Assembly (NCBI GenBank): GCA_012295275.1
Contig: CM022672.1
Span: 4,887,443-4,951,442 of the forward strand
DNA: 64,000 nt
Source: Chrysomallon squamiferum
Lineage: Eukaryota; Mollusca; Gastropoda; Neomphalida; Peltospiridae
Reading direction: 5' to 3'
Below the pieces are notes generated by a model. It ran no database searches and was not told the DNA's origin. It saw only the letters and a list, made by a program, of their open reading frames with translations. Both the position numbers and the translations under genes were made by a program. Position 1 is the first letter of the stretch; every line of letters starts with the position of its first letter. Below, piece by piece: positions 25,072 through 40,423 of the stretch.

Positions 25072-27294
25072 GATGATGATGATGATAATGATGATGTAGA
25101 CGGTAGTAATAATGATGATGATTATGATGATGCGATAATGATCATGATGATGTTGATGAAGATATCGTAGTTACAAGAACAAATTTGATTTCATACAGAA
25201 TTTATATTACAAACACTATTTATTTTGCACGTACAAAGATATTGTTAAAACATCTAATGATTTTCACATAAAACCAACCTTGGTCGTCATGAACTTCTAC
25301 AACGATGATATCAATACCCTCCATCTTGGGCGTTTTGCCACTAGCATTCCAAGACGGGCCTCCATTGTAGTCAAACAGTTGTTTGAACTTTCTCTCGTAC
25401 TTCTCTTTGGCTTTGTTCTCGTCAAAACTCGTAATGTTCGGCTGCTTCTTGCGCCTCGGCTTTGGATTATTCTCCGTGTCTTCTCCGTAAGCTTCCGGTA
25501 AACCATAGTCGTGTCGATTCATTAACTCGTGCTCCAGAACACGACTAGTAACGTACTGAGTCCGGAAACGCCGCCATTGTTGTTCTTGAAAACGTTTTCT
25601 AACAAACATTAGTTGTCGTTGCTGGCGAATCTTTGACTCGTTCCTTCGTCTTTCTTTTTCTTTAAGTTCAAGCTGATTTTGTTTTATCATTTCAAATTCG
25701 GCTTTCGTTAATTTGTCTATAAAACACTGCTTTCTTTGTTTTTTGTACGAATCTGACCCGTACACAGAATGCATTTTAATCCACGAATGAGTTTCACGCG
25801 GATTAAGCACGTGCTCTTTTTCAGAAGAGCCTGGCGTTTTTCCGCCACGAAATTCAGAATCTGAGTGCGAAGTTCTGCTTCGATCGTATTCCGATTTCGT
25901 TTTTCGATTCGCAAAACCCATGTACGCTTTGTAAATGTCCTTAGAGTCTGTTATTGTCGGCTTGTAAGTTAGCTCCCTTTCCTGACGTCTTCTTTCTCTT
26001 TCCGAAACACGCATTGGAGGATCAGCGTTCCTGAAATCAGTTCTCCAATCACATTTCCATTCACACGTGTGAGTCTTTGGTCTGTTTTCTGCGTCGGAAT
26101 CAGGACTGACAACAGCCGTCGTTTTGTCATTGTACGTTTCAGCTGAATGTTCTTTACTTTGTGAAATCTTTGATTTTCTAAGAACGGGTGATGTTTCGTT
26201 GGAGGTAATTTGCTCCTTGCTGCTACTGCTGGCATGGAAAATGTCATTTTGTTTATTAACAGTGTTATGATGGTCTCTCCCGTGTTGATTGCTATTGTTA
26301 TCATTATTGTCGTTCTTTTCTGCTGAATGTTTGTTGTTTTGCGATTTATTTTCATTTTTGTGTTTTTGTGTTTTGTTTTCCTTGTTTGTTTGTTGTTGAC
26401 GGTGCGCCCTTTTACGTTCTTCACTACAATGAAATTTATTAGTATTATTATTATTATTATGACGAAGATGATGATGATGATGACTACAACAATATTAGAG
26501 TTGTTTCAGATCCTAAAATTTATGCTTTACAAAGTCTCATCTTACAAACAATTTTGTTTAGGTTTTTTAACTTTTAAGTCATTTGTAATACAAATGCTAA
26601 ATATTTGTTACCTGTCATCAACCTCTGTTGAGTTTTCTACTCGCGCTTTGGCCCATGACGTAGCGAATTTTTCTTTTGATCTGAAATATGATTAAATAAA
26701 TAAATAAATAAATAAATAATGATAATTGTTATCATTTCTTTTTTTATTACTTCTGTTTTCTTTCTTTCTTGCTTGCTCTCTTTCTTTCTATCTTGATTTG
26801 TTTCTTTTATCATTATCATTCTTATTACAATCATTTTTATTATCTTTTTTGTTCCTTTTATTAATTTATTTAAAGGGGAATAACTGTTACTGTTCTGTTT
26901 TAGATTTTAATGCGGTTTAGAAAGCTATTAAAATCCTAGGAAAATACTGACAGTTAATGTTGCTGGTGAAGAACGTAACTAAAGAAATAATTGAATAATT
27001 TTGTACTAAAACACATTCCATTTTCAGATAATATATGTATGTTGCCACACACACAAACACGCACACACACACACACACACAGACAAACAAACACATACAT
27101 ATACACCATACAGACACATAAAAAATATATGGAAAAATAAATTATATACAAATTACAACAGAGAAATTATCTCTTTTGAAGTACCCATATTCCATGAACA
27201 AAAAAAATATATATATATAAAAATAATAAAAGGTCTTCAAAACAAAACAACAACAAAGTCAGAACAAGAATAATAATAATAATCATAATCATAA

Positions 27295-27356
<62 letters not shown>

Positions 27357-27656
27357 TTATAATAATAAAATACAAAAATACAAATGAAAAAAGGTAATTC
27401 AGTAAAGCACAATACACAAAGCTTTATACCTGTTGTATCCCAAATCACGCGCCTGTGTTGAAATACCGGCATGGTCTGAAAGGAAAAAATAAATAAAATA
27501 ACAGAGACTGAAGTTAACTGTGAAAAACTACAACACAACAACTGTTACAGCTACTACTAATACTGCTCCTACTACTGCTACTGTTATTGCTACTACTACG
27601 ACTACTACTACTGCTTACAGCAACAACAACAACAACTAATAATAATAATAATAATA

Positions 27657-27691
<35 letters not shown>

Positions 27692-30600
27692 ACATGTATT
27701 TGACTTTTCGGGCCTGACGATTAGTTCATCAAAGTATTAAAGATTTGAAATGGCGGCTTTCAAAGGTTATTATTATTTTTTTTATGCTAATCGTGACCAA
27801 CATATTTCCTCTCTAAATTTAACATAATAATAAAAAAAATAATAATAATAAAAAACAACAACAACAACAACAAAAAAAAAAAAAAAAAAACCATGCAAAT
27901 AAAACAAACAAAAAAACCCAAAAACGAATGAACTCTTATAAAAATGTTAATATTAAAATATGTTGAGATGTAGTTAAACATTCATATATTCACCTTCAGG
28001 AAGGAAATATAATTGTTTGTTTCTTCTAATTCCTGTATAATTCGATAAACTGCATCATATGATGTTTTCACGTTGAAATATTGATTCCAAAGATTTCTTT
28101 ACAATATATATAAAACAAAATAATTCTAAAGTCATAATCATTATTCTCAGTTGTTTATAACTGAACAGATGTGGTTAAGGAGTCGTAATATTCCTCGTAG
28201 TCGTTATAACGAATAAAATTAAGAATTAAAAAAAATGCTTTTGGTGTATGAAAAATTCTGATTCTTTTTCTAATATGACTAACAAGATGAAAGACAAAGT
28301 CAGAGATTCGCTTAATGCAGTGTGTGAATTTTTTATTAGCAAAACAGAAATAACTGTAAATGGGAAATCGGTTTTCATTCCAAACGACTTTTAGCTTAAA
28401 GACAAGTTATATGAATAAAAACTCTGCTGTTCATCTAGTGGCCAAAGCATTTCAGATCACCATAAACACGAAAAATTTCTAAGTTTAGTTCTTGAAGGCA
28501 GAACGATTTTATTCTTATTTATTTGTGAATCAGCACAAGTAAGCTTAATAGGAGACATATAAAAATTTATTATTTTTTCTTGTTTCACAACACAAGTAAG
28601 CTTAGAGAGGAAACATAGAGAGTTTTCCTCTTAATTTTTTAAAATTTTGTTTACACTTTTACCATTCTTATTAATAATGCTTTCTTCTTTCCATTCTGAA
28701 TCTTCCCCTTATTAATTTAGTTCATTAAACAGCGAGAAAGTATCTTTAACGAAAAAAGATAAATAACAAAAACCTATTATTTTCAACGAAACTGTAATCA
28801 TTAAACCTCAGAATGTACGTACTTGCGTGCGTGCGTGTCTGTGTGCTTACCTCTGACCATAATATTATTTATCTTTGGTACTGGTTTTTGTTGTGAATTA
28901 CCTAGTGGAGATGTCAAGATTTGTCTTGCCTCATCTGCAACACGTGAAATTTCAGTTTTAAACACTGACTCCCCCCTCTCTCTTTCACCCCTCCATCATC
29001 CTCTTTTTCTCTCTCTCTTTTTCTTTCTCTCTCGTTATCTCTCTCCATATCTCTCTCTCTTTCTTTCTTTATAATAATTTAAGTTCAGATTAAAAAAAGA
29101 AATCTAAAGTTCTTAACATATATTAATAGTTTATTTTGAAAGTTTATAGCAGTAGTTAAACTGAAATTTTGAAGGTAATTCAAGTACTGTTTTATTTACG
29201 TGTCTTCATTTTAAACTTAGGATAAAGAACAAATAAAATAAAATGAAATAAAATAAAACTGAAACAAAACAAAAAAAAAGAAACAGTAGAAAAAGTAAAT
29301 AAATAAATAAATAAATAATAAAAATAAAATACAACAAATCAAAATTTAAAGTGATGAGTCTAAAATAATATTAATTTTAAAAAGTACATCAAAAAACAAA
29401 TACTTTTACTATGTTAAATCTAATGTCTAAATGTTAAGTTTTAATTACTTTTTATTTTAGAGTTCTTTTGTAACACTGAAAATTATTACTTAATATGCTC
29501 TTATCCCGTGAAACTAGAGAGGCGCTGAATGTGACACTGATATCAGATATTAAACAGCAACATCAAGTTAAACATCGATTAAAATAATACAGATTGAATA
29601 TACAACTCTTAAATCAGATACTAAATAAGTTATGACACTAGACTGGAATAACATATGCCATAAAACGCCCAATGAAAAATTATAATTATATAACGGTAAA
29701 TATATACATAAACAGATATGAAATAAAAATACGGCTACAATGTCACTGTTATTGTATCGATTGTACTGCAGATATAACACGTTATAACAAACAGCTGAAA
29801 TACCCTGTTTTCGAGGCGGCAAAGGCTGCTGACGTTTTTTCGACGACTGATGAGCGTCAGTTGCTTGGAGATGGTTTCCTTCGTAACGGTAAACCGTGTA
29901 ATTTCCATCGTCCGATGGTTTCCATGGCGACACGAGATGACCGTTAGCCTTTGTTGGACGCAGTGACGTGTCGCGTTTGTTGACCGCTGGTCTTCCAGTT
30001 ACTCTGAAATGAGGCAGGGTCAAATTATCTGACTGTCACTTTTGTATGTGTTCGAATTTCTTTCCGTTTTCGTTCATATTCATTCATTCATTCATTCATT
30101 CATTCATCGTTCAATCAGTCACTCAGTCAGTCATTCACTCGGAGTAAGTTACAATCATTGCGTCTAATTTTAATATTGATGATGATGATGATGATGATGA
30201 TTACCAACAACAGCAGCAGCATCAACAATAACGACAAGAACAACAACAACAATAATACAGTGTAATTCTTCATACCTCGAACCTCTGCTTTACCTACTAA
30301 CCACGCCTGTATGTTAATAACAGTCTGTGGAGGGGAAGAACGAGACATACATACATACATACATACATAGAGACATACACATACATACATACACACACAC
30401 ATACACATGTACAACCATATCTTTCACACACAAACACAAATCTGTACAGAGTCACCCATAGACATTAAAATAAAATATGTGTGTTTTGTGAAATACACTG
30501 ACATTCCGTTATGATGCATATAAATAAATAAATAAATAAATAAACCGATTATATATTTTATATTTATTGTTCATTTGTACTTCGCTTCAGGGTGGTTAGT

Positions 30601-31382
30601 AAAACCTTACTAAAACACGTTAAGACATAACTTTTTTACTGTTATTTGTTTCTTTACGTTTTCCTTTTCTCTTTTATCTAAATACAAATTTTATATCTGA
30701 CAGAGCATGAAAACTGTTAACCAAGTTATGACCTAATTTTTATACTATCTTTTTTTTTTAACTTTTATTTTTTTCACTCTCACTTCTGGAGAAAACCACA
30801 CAAGTTTAGATCTGCCAGAGCCTATTGAAAGCACAAACAATGTTAAAACTTTTTTTTCATAAACAGACATTTTCACATTATTCAAAACATGTACATTAGT
30901 TTTTACTGTTAATTTAATAGACTCTTTTTTTTATCTTTTTTTTAACACACGTACTGGTGATTAATGTATTTGACATAAAATATAATTTTAAACACTAGCA
31001 TTGATAAATATCATGTCTGAGAAGTTGTTTTTCCATTAAACCAATTTTAGAATCATTCTGCTTATTGCATTTATTTTTGTTCTTCTTTCGTGTGCTTCTG
31101 AATGTGTATAATTGTGTTTGTATCTCTCTCTATGTGTAAGTGTGTTGCATTGTTATTGCTGTTGTTGAGAAAACATTAACACGGTCAGAAAGTCAGGTTT
31201 AAAAATATTTAGAATAAATTTTATTAATTGTATGGGTTAAGACGATGAGTTCATTACCAAAAATATTTTTTTCACATAATTGTTTTCACTGTAATATTAT
31301 GGTATTTATTTATTTGTTTGTTTGGATGATTTTTTTTTTGTTTGTTTGTTTGTTTGTTTGTTTATTATTTTGTTTGACAGTG

Positions 31383-31415
<33 letters not shown>

Positions 31416-31813
31416 CTGTAACTGCTGACTAGTTCCCCTACTTACTGTTTTACGTCATTGTTTACTTACTTACTTATTTACAAATTAAATTATTTCTTTA
31501 ATTTTTTTATGTTAACTTTAAGCACGAATACGGCGCCCTGTTTCTTTGGGTCAAAACAAATCTTTTCAGTAAATCGTTAAGCAGAAACATTTCTTTCTTG
31601 CTTTTTTCTTTTTGTCTCCCGTATCACTCTGGTCACAGTTCTCACACCATTAATATTCTGCGCCTGACTGTTTGAATGTAAAGAATAATGTATGGTTTCT
31701 TTCATTTCGACGAAAGAACCAGAGAAAAATCCCATTAAATTAAATCTGATATTCTTAATGATTTTTGACGTACAGTTACCTCACCTGAACCTGCAGTATT
31801 CCGTTTCTATATA

Positions 31814-31848
<35 letters not shown>

Positions 31849-31885
31849 GTTGATTTTGTAATGAACTTTTCTTTCCTAGTGTTTT

Positions 31886-31982
<97 letters not shown>

Positions 31983-34900
31983 ATATAATTTATGAAACTT
32001 AGTTATCATTATTATTATTAATAGTACTAGTGGCAGCAGCAGTAGTAGTAATTGTTGTAGTATTGTTGTCGTAGTTGTTATTATATATATATTAAAAGTT
32101 TTAAATATTAATTACATATTATCGAATTATCACGATGGGAGAGATAAAAAAAAATCATAATAATAACAACAAACATCCGAAAACAAACACACACACACAC
32201 ACACACAAAAAAAAACCCATCACCAACATCGTATCAACTACTAACATTGAAAAGAAGCGAAATAATATTTCATAAACACTTTCTGGCAGGTTAGCACATA
32301 CCACAACATTAAATAAACTAATCACGCAGGAACAGGATAGAATTCGAGTTGTCTGTTAAGGTTCGGATATGTGGTCTAACAATTGTTATATTCCTTTCAG
32401 TCCATTCTGATTAAACGAGTCACTTAATATTCAACAGTTCATAAAACAAAAAATTACCACTATGGTGTTTGTTAATTTATACTGTACCATTCAATGATGA
32501 TGATAAAAAAAAAAAAAAAAAAAAAATACGACATCAATGTTGAATACGAATATTTCTTTAGGCGTGGCTAATTCAGTGCATCCAGTAATTTCTGAATAAA
32601 GTACAAAGTGTATATAATTATACTCGTTAATTTTAGTTCATTGTTTGTAAAAAAATGTATATATATATTTTAATTGTTTAGATATTTTACGTATCCAGAA
32701 TGATTCTTTAGATAATGGTACAGATTAAAATCACGTATACACGCACGACTACACACATATATACACACACGTACACACACATATATACACACACGTACAC
32801 ACACATATATACACACACGTACACACACATATATACACACACGTACACACACATATATACACACACAATGTCATAAACTAATATATATATTCAGTTAAAA
32901 ATTGACACATACGCACATGTACAAAAATATGAACACTTATATACTTCACTGTTAACAGTGTAAACATATATTTTATCTATGAAAAATCTATTCATAATTA
33001 CACCAGCGGAAATTTCACTGCTTAATTCCAGTTCGGTTAATTATTTATACCTCACACCATCACAAATTTCATTCCTCCCATCGTAACTTTATTACACATA
33101 CCCTTTATATTATTTGTATATTATTTTATATGTTAAAATTACTATCTGAATCGTTGCTATTTGCCTGTACGCGAACATTAACCTCTTAGAACAATATCGA
33201 CCCGGGAAACTAGCTCCAGGACATTTATATTGAAAATACACTTTTACTCAAAGTACAGACAACACTGTGTTGCTATTTTTTCTGTTGGGTAAGATACTGT
33301 AATATAGGTAATACTAACTATACATTTATCTGTCCATCTGTCTCTCTATACATAGATATCTATATATCCATCTGTATGTTTACCTATCTGCCTTTCTGAC
33401 TTTCTAAATCAATATCTGTATCTATATATTGATCGATCTTCGTGTGTTTCTGTCTATTTATCACTCTAGTTGTTTATCTATCTAGATGACTGTCCATAAA
33501 TATATTTGTTTACCTATCTGCGTATCTATCTGACTATCTATGTAAGTATGTATGTATGTATGTATCAGTCTGTCTGTCTGTCTGTGTCTATCTATCAGTC
33601 TATCGATCGATCGATCTATCAACATATCTAGCTATCTATCTATCAAGTTGTTTTAGCACTGAATGTATTATGCATATATTTTTAATGAGTAGTTCGAGTG
33701 ATGTAAATTAATTTTGTTCTGTGTAGAGAAGGATAATGTAGTCAGCGTGTCAAATATTTGTTTATCTATCTAGATGACTGTCCATAAATATATGTGTTTA
33801 CCTATCTACGTTTCTGTCTGACTATCTGTCTATGTATGTATGCATGTATGTATGTATGTATCTGTCTATCTGTCTGTCTCTCAGTCTATCTATCTATCAA
33901 GTTGTTTTTGCATATATTTTTAACGAGTAGTTCGAGTGATGTAAATTAACCTTTGTTCTGTGTAGAGAAGGATAATGTGGTCAGCGTGTCAAATATTTCA
34001 TCAGAAGACGAGGATTAACTTAGAGATTGCATAACGTCGACTGAAGTGACAAGAACAATTTCTGGCCGATCTTATTACATCAAATTTTAAAAATCACAAT
34101 GGATATTATTGCAGTACTTTATTATTATTAAAGTTTTATTTACCATGGGTGCATTTTACATTTAAGAACGAAATTTAGAAATCACTTTTGCAATGGAATT
34201 GTTTTACATTAGTTATTCAGCAATCAGTAAAGTTTTGAAGTAAAAACGAAAGTAAAGAAATAAATTAAAAATACATGTAAATTATTAATGACATGTCTGA
34301 CTTACCTGTTCCCCTTAAACGGATAAGTAACCCATGTACTTTTCCGTGTTTCCGCAGTGGTTGCATTGAAGCGATCACCATGCGTCGTACAATTATTATT
34401 GTTATTCACAGACATATTAAGAAACACATTTGATGCCGCAAGTTAAATAATGTCTGTCTTCGTATCTGTACTGTACCATCAGAGTGTTTTCTACCTCCAT
34501 TCACTACACACTTTAAACTTTTTCCAAGAAATGTTTTTTATTATTATTAAAATTGCCACCTGTATATATCCAATGAAAATTCAGATTTAAGCGACGCACA
34601 GCATATAAAACTAATCAGGTCTGTGGGTTTTGCGAGTAACACAATAATTTACTGTTCATTGTTTAAAGAAAAAAATGTTTAATGGTCTATGGTTTTAAAA
34701 AAATAATTAAATAAAGTAAAATAAACAAGAAGAAAAGGATTGTTTTATCTTCAGTCAATTATTTGTTATATTATCTTTTCTTTTTGTTCTTAGTTCTTAC
34801 TAGATTTGTTTTTCACTTTTCTAGGTTATTCCTTTCTTTCAAAGAACTAAAAGCAAATTGATGTCATTCATTAAAAGATTCATAGCAAAAACAACAAAAG

Positions 34901-37501
34901 AGAAAAAAAAAATACTGTTTCTATACCAATAAACACCCAGGATAATTAACAACACCAGAACGAACAAAGCGTTTACAGCGAAATGAGTACAGCTTTGGAA
35001 ACAGTGGAAGGCGTCGTGGCAAAACGAAGAGTGCTATGGAAACAATTCTTCTGAAGCAACACATACTGTATTGTTTGATAAACTCTCTTTACAGAACCGC
35101 GAATAGTTCATCATAAACAATCATGCACATTTTATCAAATCCTTTGCTAAAGCTTCGTGTTTTTTTCTTTGACTTCCATTGTGAAGATTTTTCATCACAT
35201 TGCTGGCTGACGCCCGAAAGTTCAGACGTTTAATCCCTTGATTGACATCGCAAATGGAGACCTCCCAGTTTCGATTAATCCCTTCGAACTGTAAACTGCT
35301 GGTATATTTCCCAGCACTGGTTCCTTGGATACTTGCTGCTTTCATTTGATACCTGGTGTACTCTAATTATTTTCAGATAAATTAATTCCGTGCCTGCGAA
35401 TTTTCTCTAACACAACAGGTGCGGTTCAATGCTGAATGCTAAATGCCTTTAACGTTTTATTTACGGTTGCGTAGTGTTATTTAAGGAGGTGAGAAAAAGG
35501 ATAAACTGCACAACGTCGACAAAGCTTTTATTCGTAAACGTAGCTCGCTGACGAAATGAAACGAGATAGGTTAACATATTCATTTGTATATTAATTGATT
35601 GTTTCTGCAATTTTCAGTTCATTTAAAAATATTTACTCTGATCTTTGTTGTTCCTATTATGTCTATTGGTCTTTTACGATTTATTCTTTCTTTTTAGATC
35701 ATTAACACCAGAAACTGAAAATCCACTAAAATGTCAGGTTTTAGAACATCTATGATTTAATTCTGTATATAAATACCGTAAGCGAAATTTCCAAACACTA
35801 AGATTAAGAACAGTGACTGTTTTTAAAGCATTCCAAAACACAGTTACATTGTTGTAACAAGTGAATGTCTTGTGTTTTATTAGTTTATGTATAGAACTGT
35901 GATATTATATACAATTTGTATAATTAATTTAGTTCGAAATAATACAAAGACAAATTAAATTCAGCCTTATTAGTAGTTTATATTATCAGACTCTTTGGTT
36001 AAGGAGGCAGGGCAAAGACGTTCGTTCATTTACCTCAAATTTCGTAAAGGAAAAAAATAGGAACCCCCTTCTTTTAAATCGGCTAAATTAACTCGAATTT
36101 GCAAGGGTTCATACGGCCATCATCAGAATTTGTTTCTGCAGTGCTTGTAGATGCATACAATCATTAATAAAATACATACAGTTATAGAACAAAACAGTGT
36201 GTTGGATGGTCGTAAATAAAGTTATGTTGCTGTTAAAAGAAACATATATTCTAAGTTAGCAGGGATATCACTAATAAACAGAATAAACTGAATAGTAAAA
36301 GGTAAATTCAGTAAGAGAAAAAAAGAATAATACATGACAAAACATTAAAAAGAGATGGACAAACAGCTAAATGTTCTTTCATCCGAAGAAATTAAAACTA
36401 GGATGACTCGAAACTGAATCTTACAGAAATACAAATACATTAAAGCAGAGTTTTATCAAACTAGTTACTGGTTCATATTTGATTCTGTTTTTAATTTCAG
36501 TCTTTACATAAAAACTTAAAATCTATTATTCATTTACCTATTTTACCTGTCACAAAGGATAGCTGTGTAAAACTACCAAATGATTTGTAAAGAAAGGTTT
36601 TCTAGGTGTTTAGTCAACGTTCACGCTCGCTTACATGCTAGACTGCCATTAAAAATGTTCATGTTTTATACAGTTTATTATTACGTGTTTTCACTCGAGT
36701 CTTCATTAACTGTTTTCTATGTGCGTCACAGTGACTACGTGCCAAGTGCTATTTAGTTCAGTCGTGTGTTCTGTTAAACCTCCTCGGAAAAAAAAAAAAT
36801 ATAAATAAAAAAAGATTTAAGGACAGAGATTATTTAGCTGTTCAGGTGAAATAAGAATGTGTTTGTTCAGCATAGAGATGATTATACTGTATTCTGTGGT
36901 GTCCCTCGTTCCATCCTGTGTATCTTGTGAATGTGCTTATATATATATATATATATATGCATGCATGCGCGTGCGTGTAAACTTGCGTGTGTGCGCACGT
37001 GTCTGTGTCTAAGAAGGAAAACAGTTTTACTGTGTTTACTGTATTCTAAACCATATTCGCTTCAGAAATTTTATCCAGGTAATTCTTAGCAGCACCACCC
37101 CCCTTAGTTTTTATTATGATTATTATTATTATTATTATTATTTATAACATTTATTATTTATGGAACTCTTGAAATGTACCGGTACATTAGATATTTATTT
37201 ATATTTCTTATACTCGAGGATCATACTTAATTCTTCTACAAATGAATGCGATTTGAAAGATCACGTGAACCATGTGACAATGCCACTGCTCCCTGCCGTG
37301 GCAGCTTGAAACACAACTCAACAAAATTCAGTCAGAATAAAGAAACTATTCGAGAATGCGTCACTTTAATTACGCTTACAGAAAGGAAACGACTCGGGTA
37401 TGTAATTATAAAAAAAAAAAAAAAAGATAACGATATAAGAATAATAATAATAAAATACGTTAAAAAGTAAAAATAAAAATTTGAGATTCTTCAGTATTTA
37501 C

Positions 37502-37581
<80 letters not shown>

Positions 37582-40391
37582 TAGTATTAAATACAATAAA
37601 GAAGGTGCACGTTTTTTTCTCAAATTTCATTCATTCCACGACCGAGTTCGAACTTTAAATCTTCGAACTGACGTCATTACATGGCAACGGCAATAAACAA
37701 ACATCATGACACCAGTATTAAATAAACATCATTGCAGCAGCGACAACTTATAATTCTAAAATATCGTCATTCCTAGAATGCTAAAGTAACTGAATAAATA
37801 CTGAACAAATACTGAATAAATCAACGCTACAGAGTTAAATGAGTTATAATGCTAAATAAACACCAGAGTCGCTGTTACAATGCTACAAAAACACCAGGCT
37901 ATGGCTATAATGCTAAATAAACACCAGAGTCGCTGTTACAATGCTACAAAAACACCAGGCTATGGCTATAATGCTAAATAAACACCAGAGTCGCTGTTAC
38001 AATGCTATAAAAAACACCAGGCTATGGCTATAATGCTAAATAAACACCAGAGTCGCTGTTACAATGCTATAAAAAACACCAGGCTATGGCTATAATGCTA
38101 AATAAACACCAGAGTCGCTGTTACAATGCTAAATAAACACCAGAGTCGCTGTTATAATGCTAAATAAACACCGGGCTATGGCTATAATGCTAAATAAACA
38201 CCAGGCTATGGCTATAATGCTAAATAAACACCGGGCTATGGCTATAATGCTAAATAAACACCAGAGTCGCTGTTACAATGCTACAAAAACACCAGGCTAT
38301 GGCTATAATGCTAAATAAACACTAGGCTATGGCTATAATGCTAAATAAACACCAGGCTATTGCTATAAAACTATGTAAACGACTGGGCAGCATTTCTGAA
38401 TAAACTTCAAGGCTTGCATCGCCAATTAAACATTAATGCTAAAGTAACATCTGGTTATACTCATAAATTAACAATACCGTTATGATATTAAGTCAAAATT
38501 ACTTTAGTGGTGCTAAAATAACGTCAATGCTGTAATTGTCATTGACATCATCACTATGAATTAACGTCATGGCTATAATAATAATAATTAAAAAAATAAG
38601 GTCACTGCCATAATTATGTTAAATTAATGCCATGGCAATAATAATAAGGAGTAGTCACACAAGAAGTTCTAAATTAACATTACGTCTGAAATACGAAATT
38701 AACGTCACTGTTACTGTTATAGTATTAAATTAAGGTCTTCATTATAATGTTAAATTAACGTTAAGGATGAAATACGAAATTTACGTCACTGTTATAATAT
38801 TAAATTAACGTCCCGGTAATTATGCAAATTCAAGGTCACGGCAGCAATGCTAAGTTAACCTTACAGCTGAAATAAAAAAATGCGTCATAAAATTTTAAAA
38901 TATTAACGTCACTGTTATTAGTATTAAATTAACGTAACGACTGAAATACTAAATCAACGTCACTTTTATAGTGCTAAATTAACGTCAAGGTATTTCGAGG
39001 CCACGGTAACAATGCTAAATTAACGTCAAGATATTTCGAGGCCACGGTAACAATGCTAAATCAACGTCAGGATATTTCAAGGCCACGGTAACAACGATAA
39101 ATTAACGTCAAGGTATTTCAAGGCGAAGGCAACAATGCTAAATGAACGTTACGGCTGAAGTAGGCAGATTAAATTCATCGTTATTATATTAAATTAACTT
39201 CGCTGCGACAATACTCAATATGCACGCATATGACAACAAGTACTAGCTGTCGATGATCCTTGCTGCTGTTGTTCTACAGTTCAACCGAACTTGAGATTAA
39301 TTTCTCTGTCAGTTTTATGATGTTATTGGACATCGATCATCGACGCAAGGAGACACGCTAAACGGACTAATTCAATGAAAGGTTTGCTATGCAAAATAAT
39401 AATACAAACCTGTCGTTAAGTGAACATAAAAAACCCATTAAGAGAAACCAAATAACTTAATAGAGTAAACGCACAAATCATTGTAGCTGGTATGTTTTGG
39501 TAAGTCTTTGGGGGACTCTTTGAACCGTATATGTTTTAGTCTATAAAAACGAATATTAATATACAGAAACATGAATGTTCTAAAAATCAGAAGAAAAAAA
39601 AACAACATGCATCTCCACACTATAGCTTTACTTGTTTTAGTTACGTATATATACGTAAACATAGATACGTCTACATAGATACGTACCTACGTTATTTTAA
39701 ACTCATACATAAAATATATATATATAATTTTTAAAATATTTAACACTTACTTATTTGTATCGTGAATAAATGGCAGATATCGATCCGCATCAAGACTGAA
39801 GATGTCCGTCATGGTGAAGAATCGAAAATGAATTGGTTATCCGTTAATCGAATGAAGATTTCTATAAACCACACTCAGTGTTTACTTGAGAACAAAGGCA
39901 TTCTCTAACAACAGTGGTTTCGCTTCGCCGCCCACTGATATGGGCTGATGATTCATATGAAACTTTTTTTTAAAACCATAGCTCAATCGTTTCTCGAGTT
40001 ATTAAATCAAGTGATAAATATGTCGCTTCCTTTCTTTCTGTCGAACAGGGTAAGTGTGCTCCGACACGCATATATTGGATTTCAAACAAATATTTCGCCT
40101 GTATTATTTTGAGTACTATGTACTGGGTATGTATGTGTGTACGTAGTTTAGGGTTTTGAATATTCTCTGTCTTATGAATGTCTGAATACACTCTGCACAT
40201 AGACAATATTCGGGAACGCACTGGCGCAGGAGGACAAAGTCCAATCTCGACCTCACAAACCCGTCAGATGCCGCTGACGAGATTTGAACGTATGACACCC
40301 ATTTGCCCCACACCTAAAGCGGACGATGTTACCATTCGGCCATCAAGACAACCTGTATTATTTTTTGTACTATGTACAGTGTATTAGGGTG

Positions 40392-40423
<32 letters not shown>

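Noticed and set aside
28938-29010. Upstream extension of the 28902-28934 exon (VFKTEISRVADEARQ reading)
   Set aside because: The peptide looks natural, but extending removes the only acceptor with a pyrimidine context and breaks phase with the 29804 exon; the region is GA-repeat on the coding strand.
40178-40387. A tRNA gene suggested by the A- and B-box-like motifs
   Set aside because: The head is embedded in a longer element with a SINE body, tail and target-site duplication; no acceptor stem was recognised.
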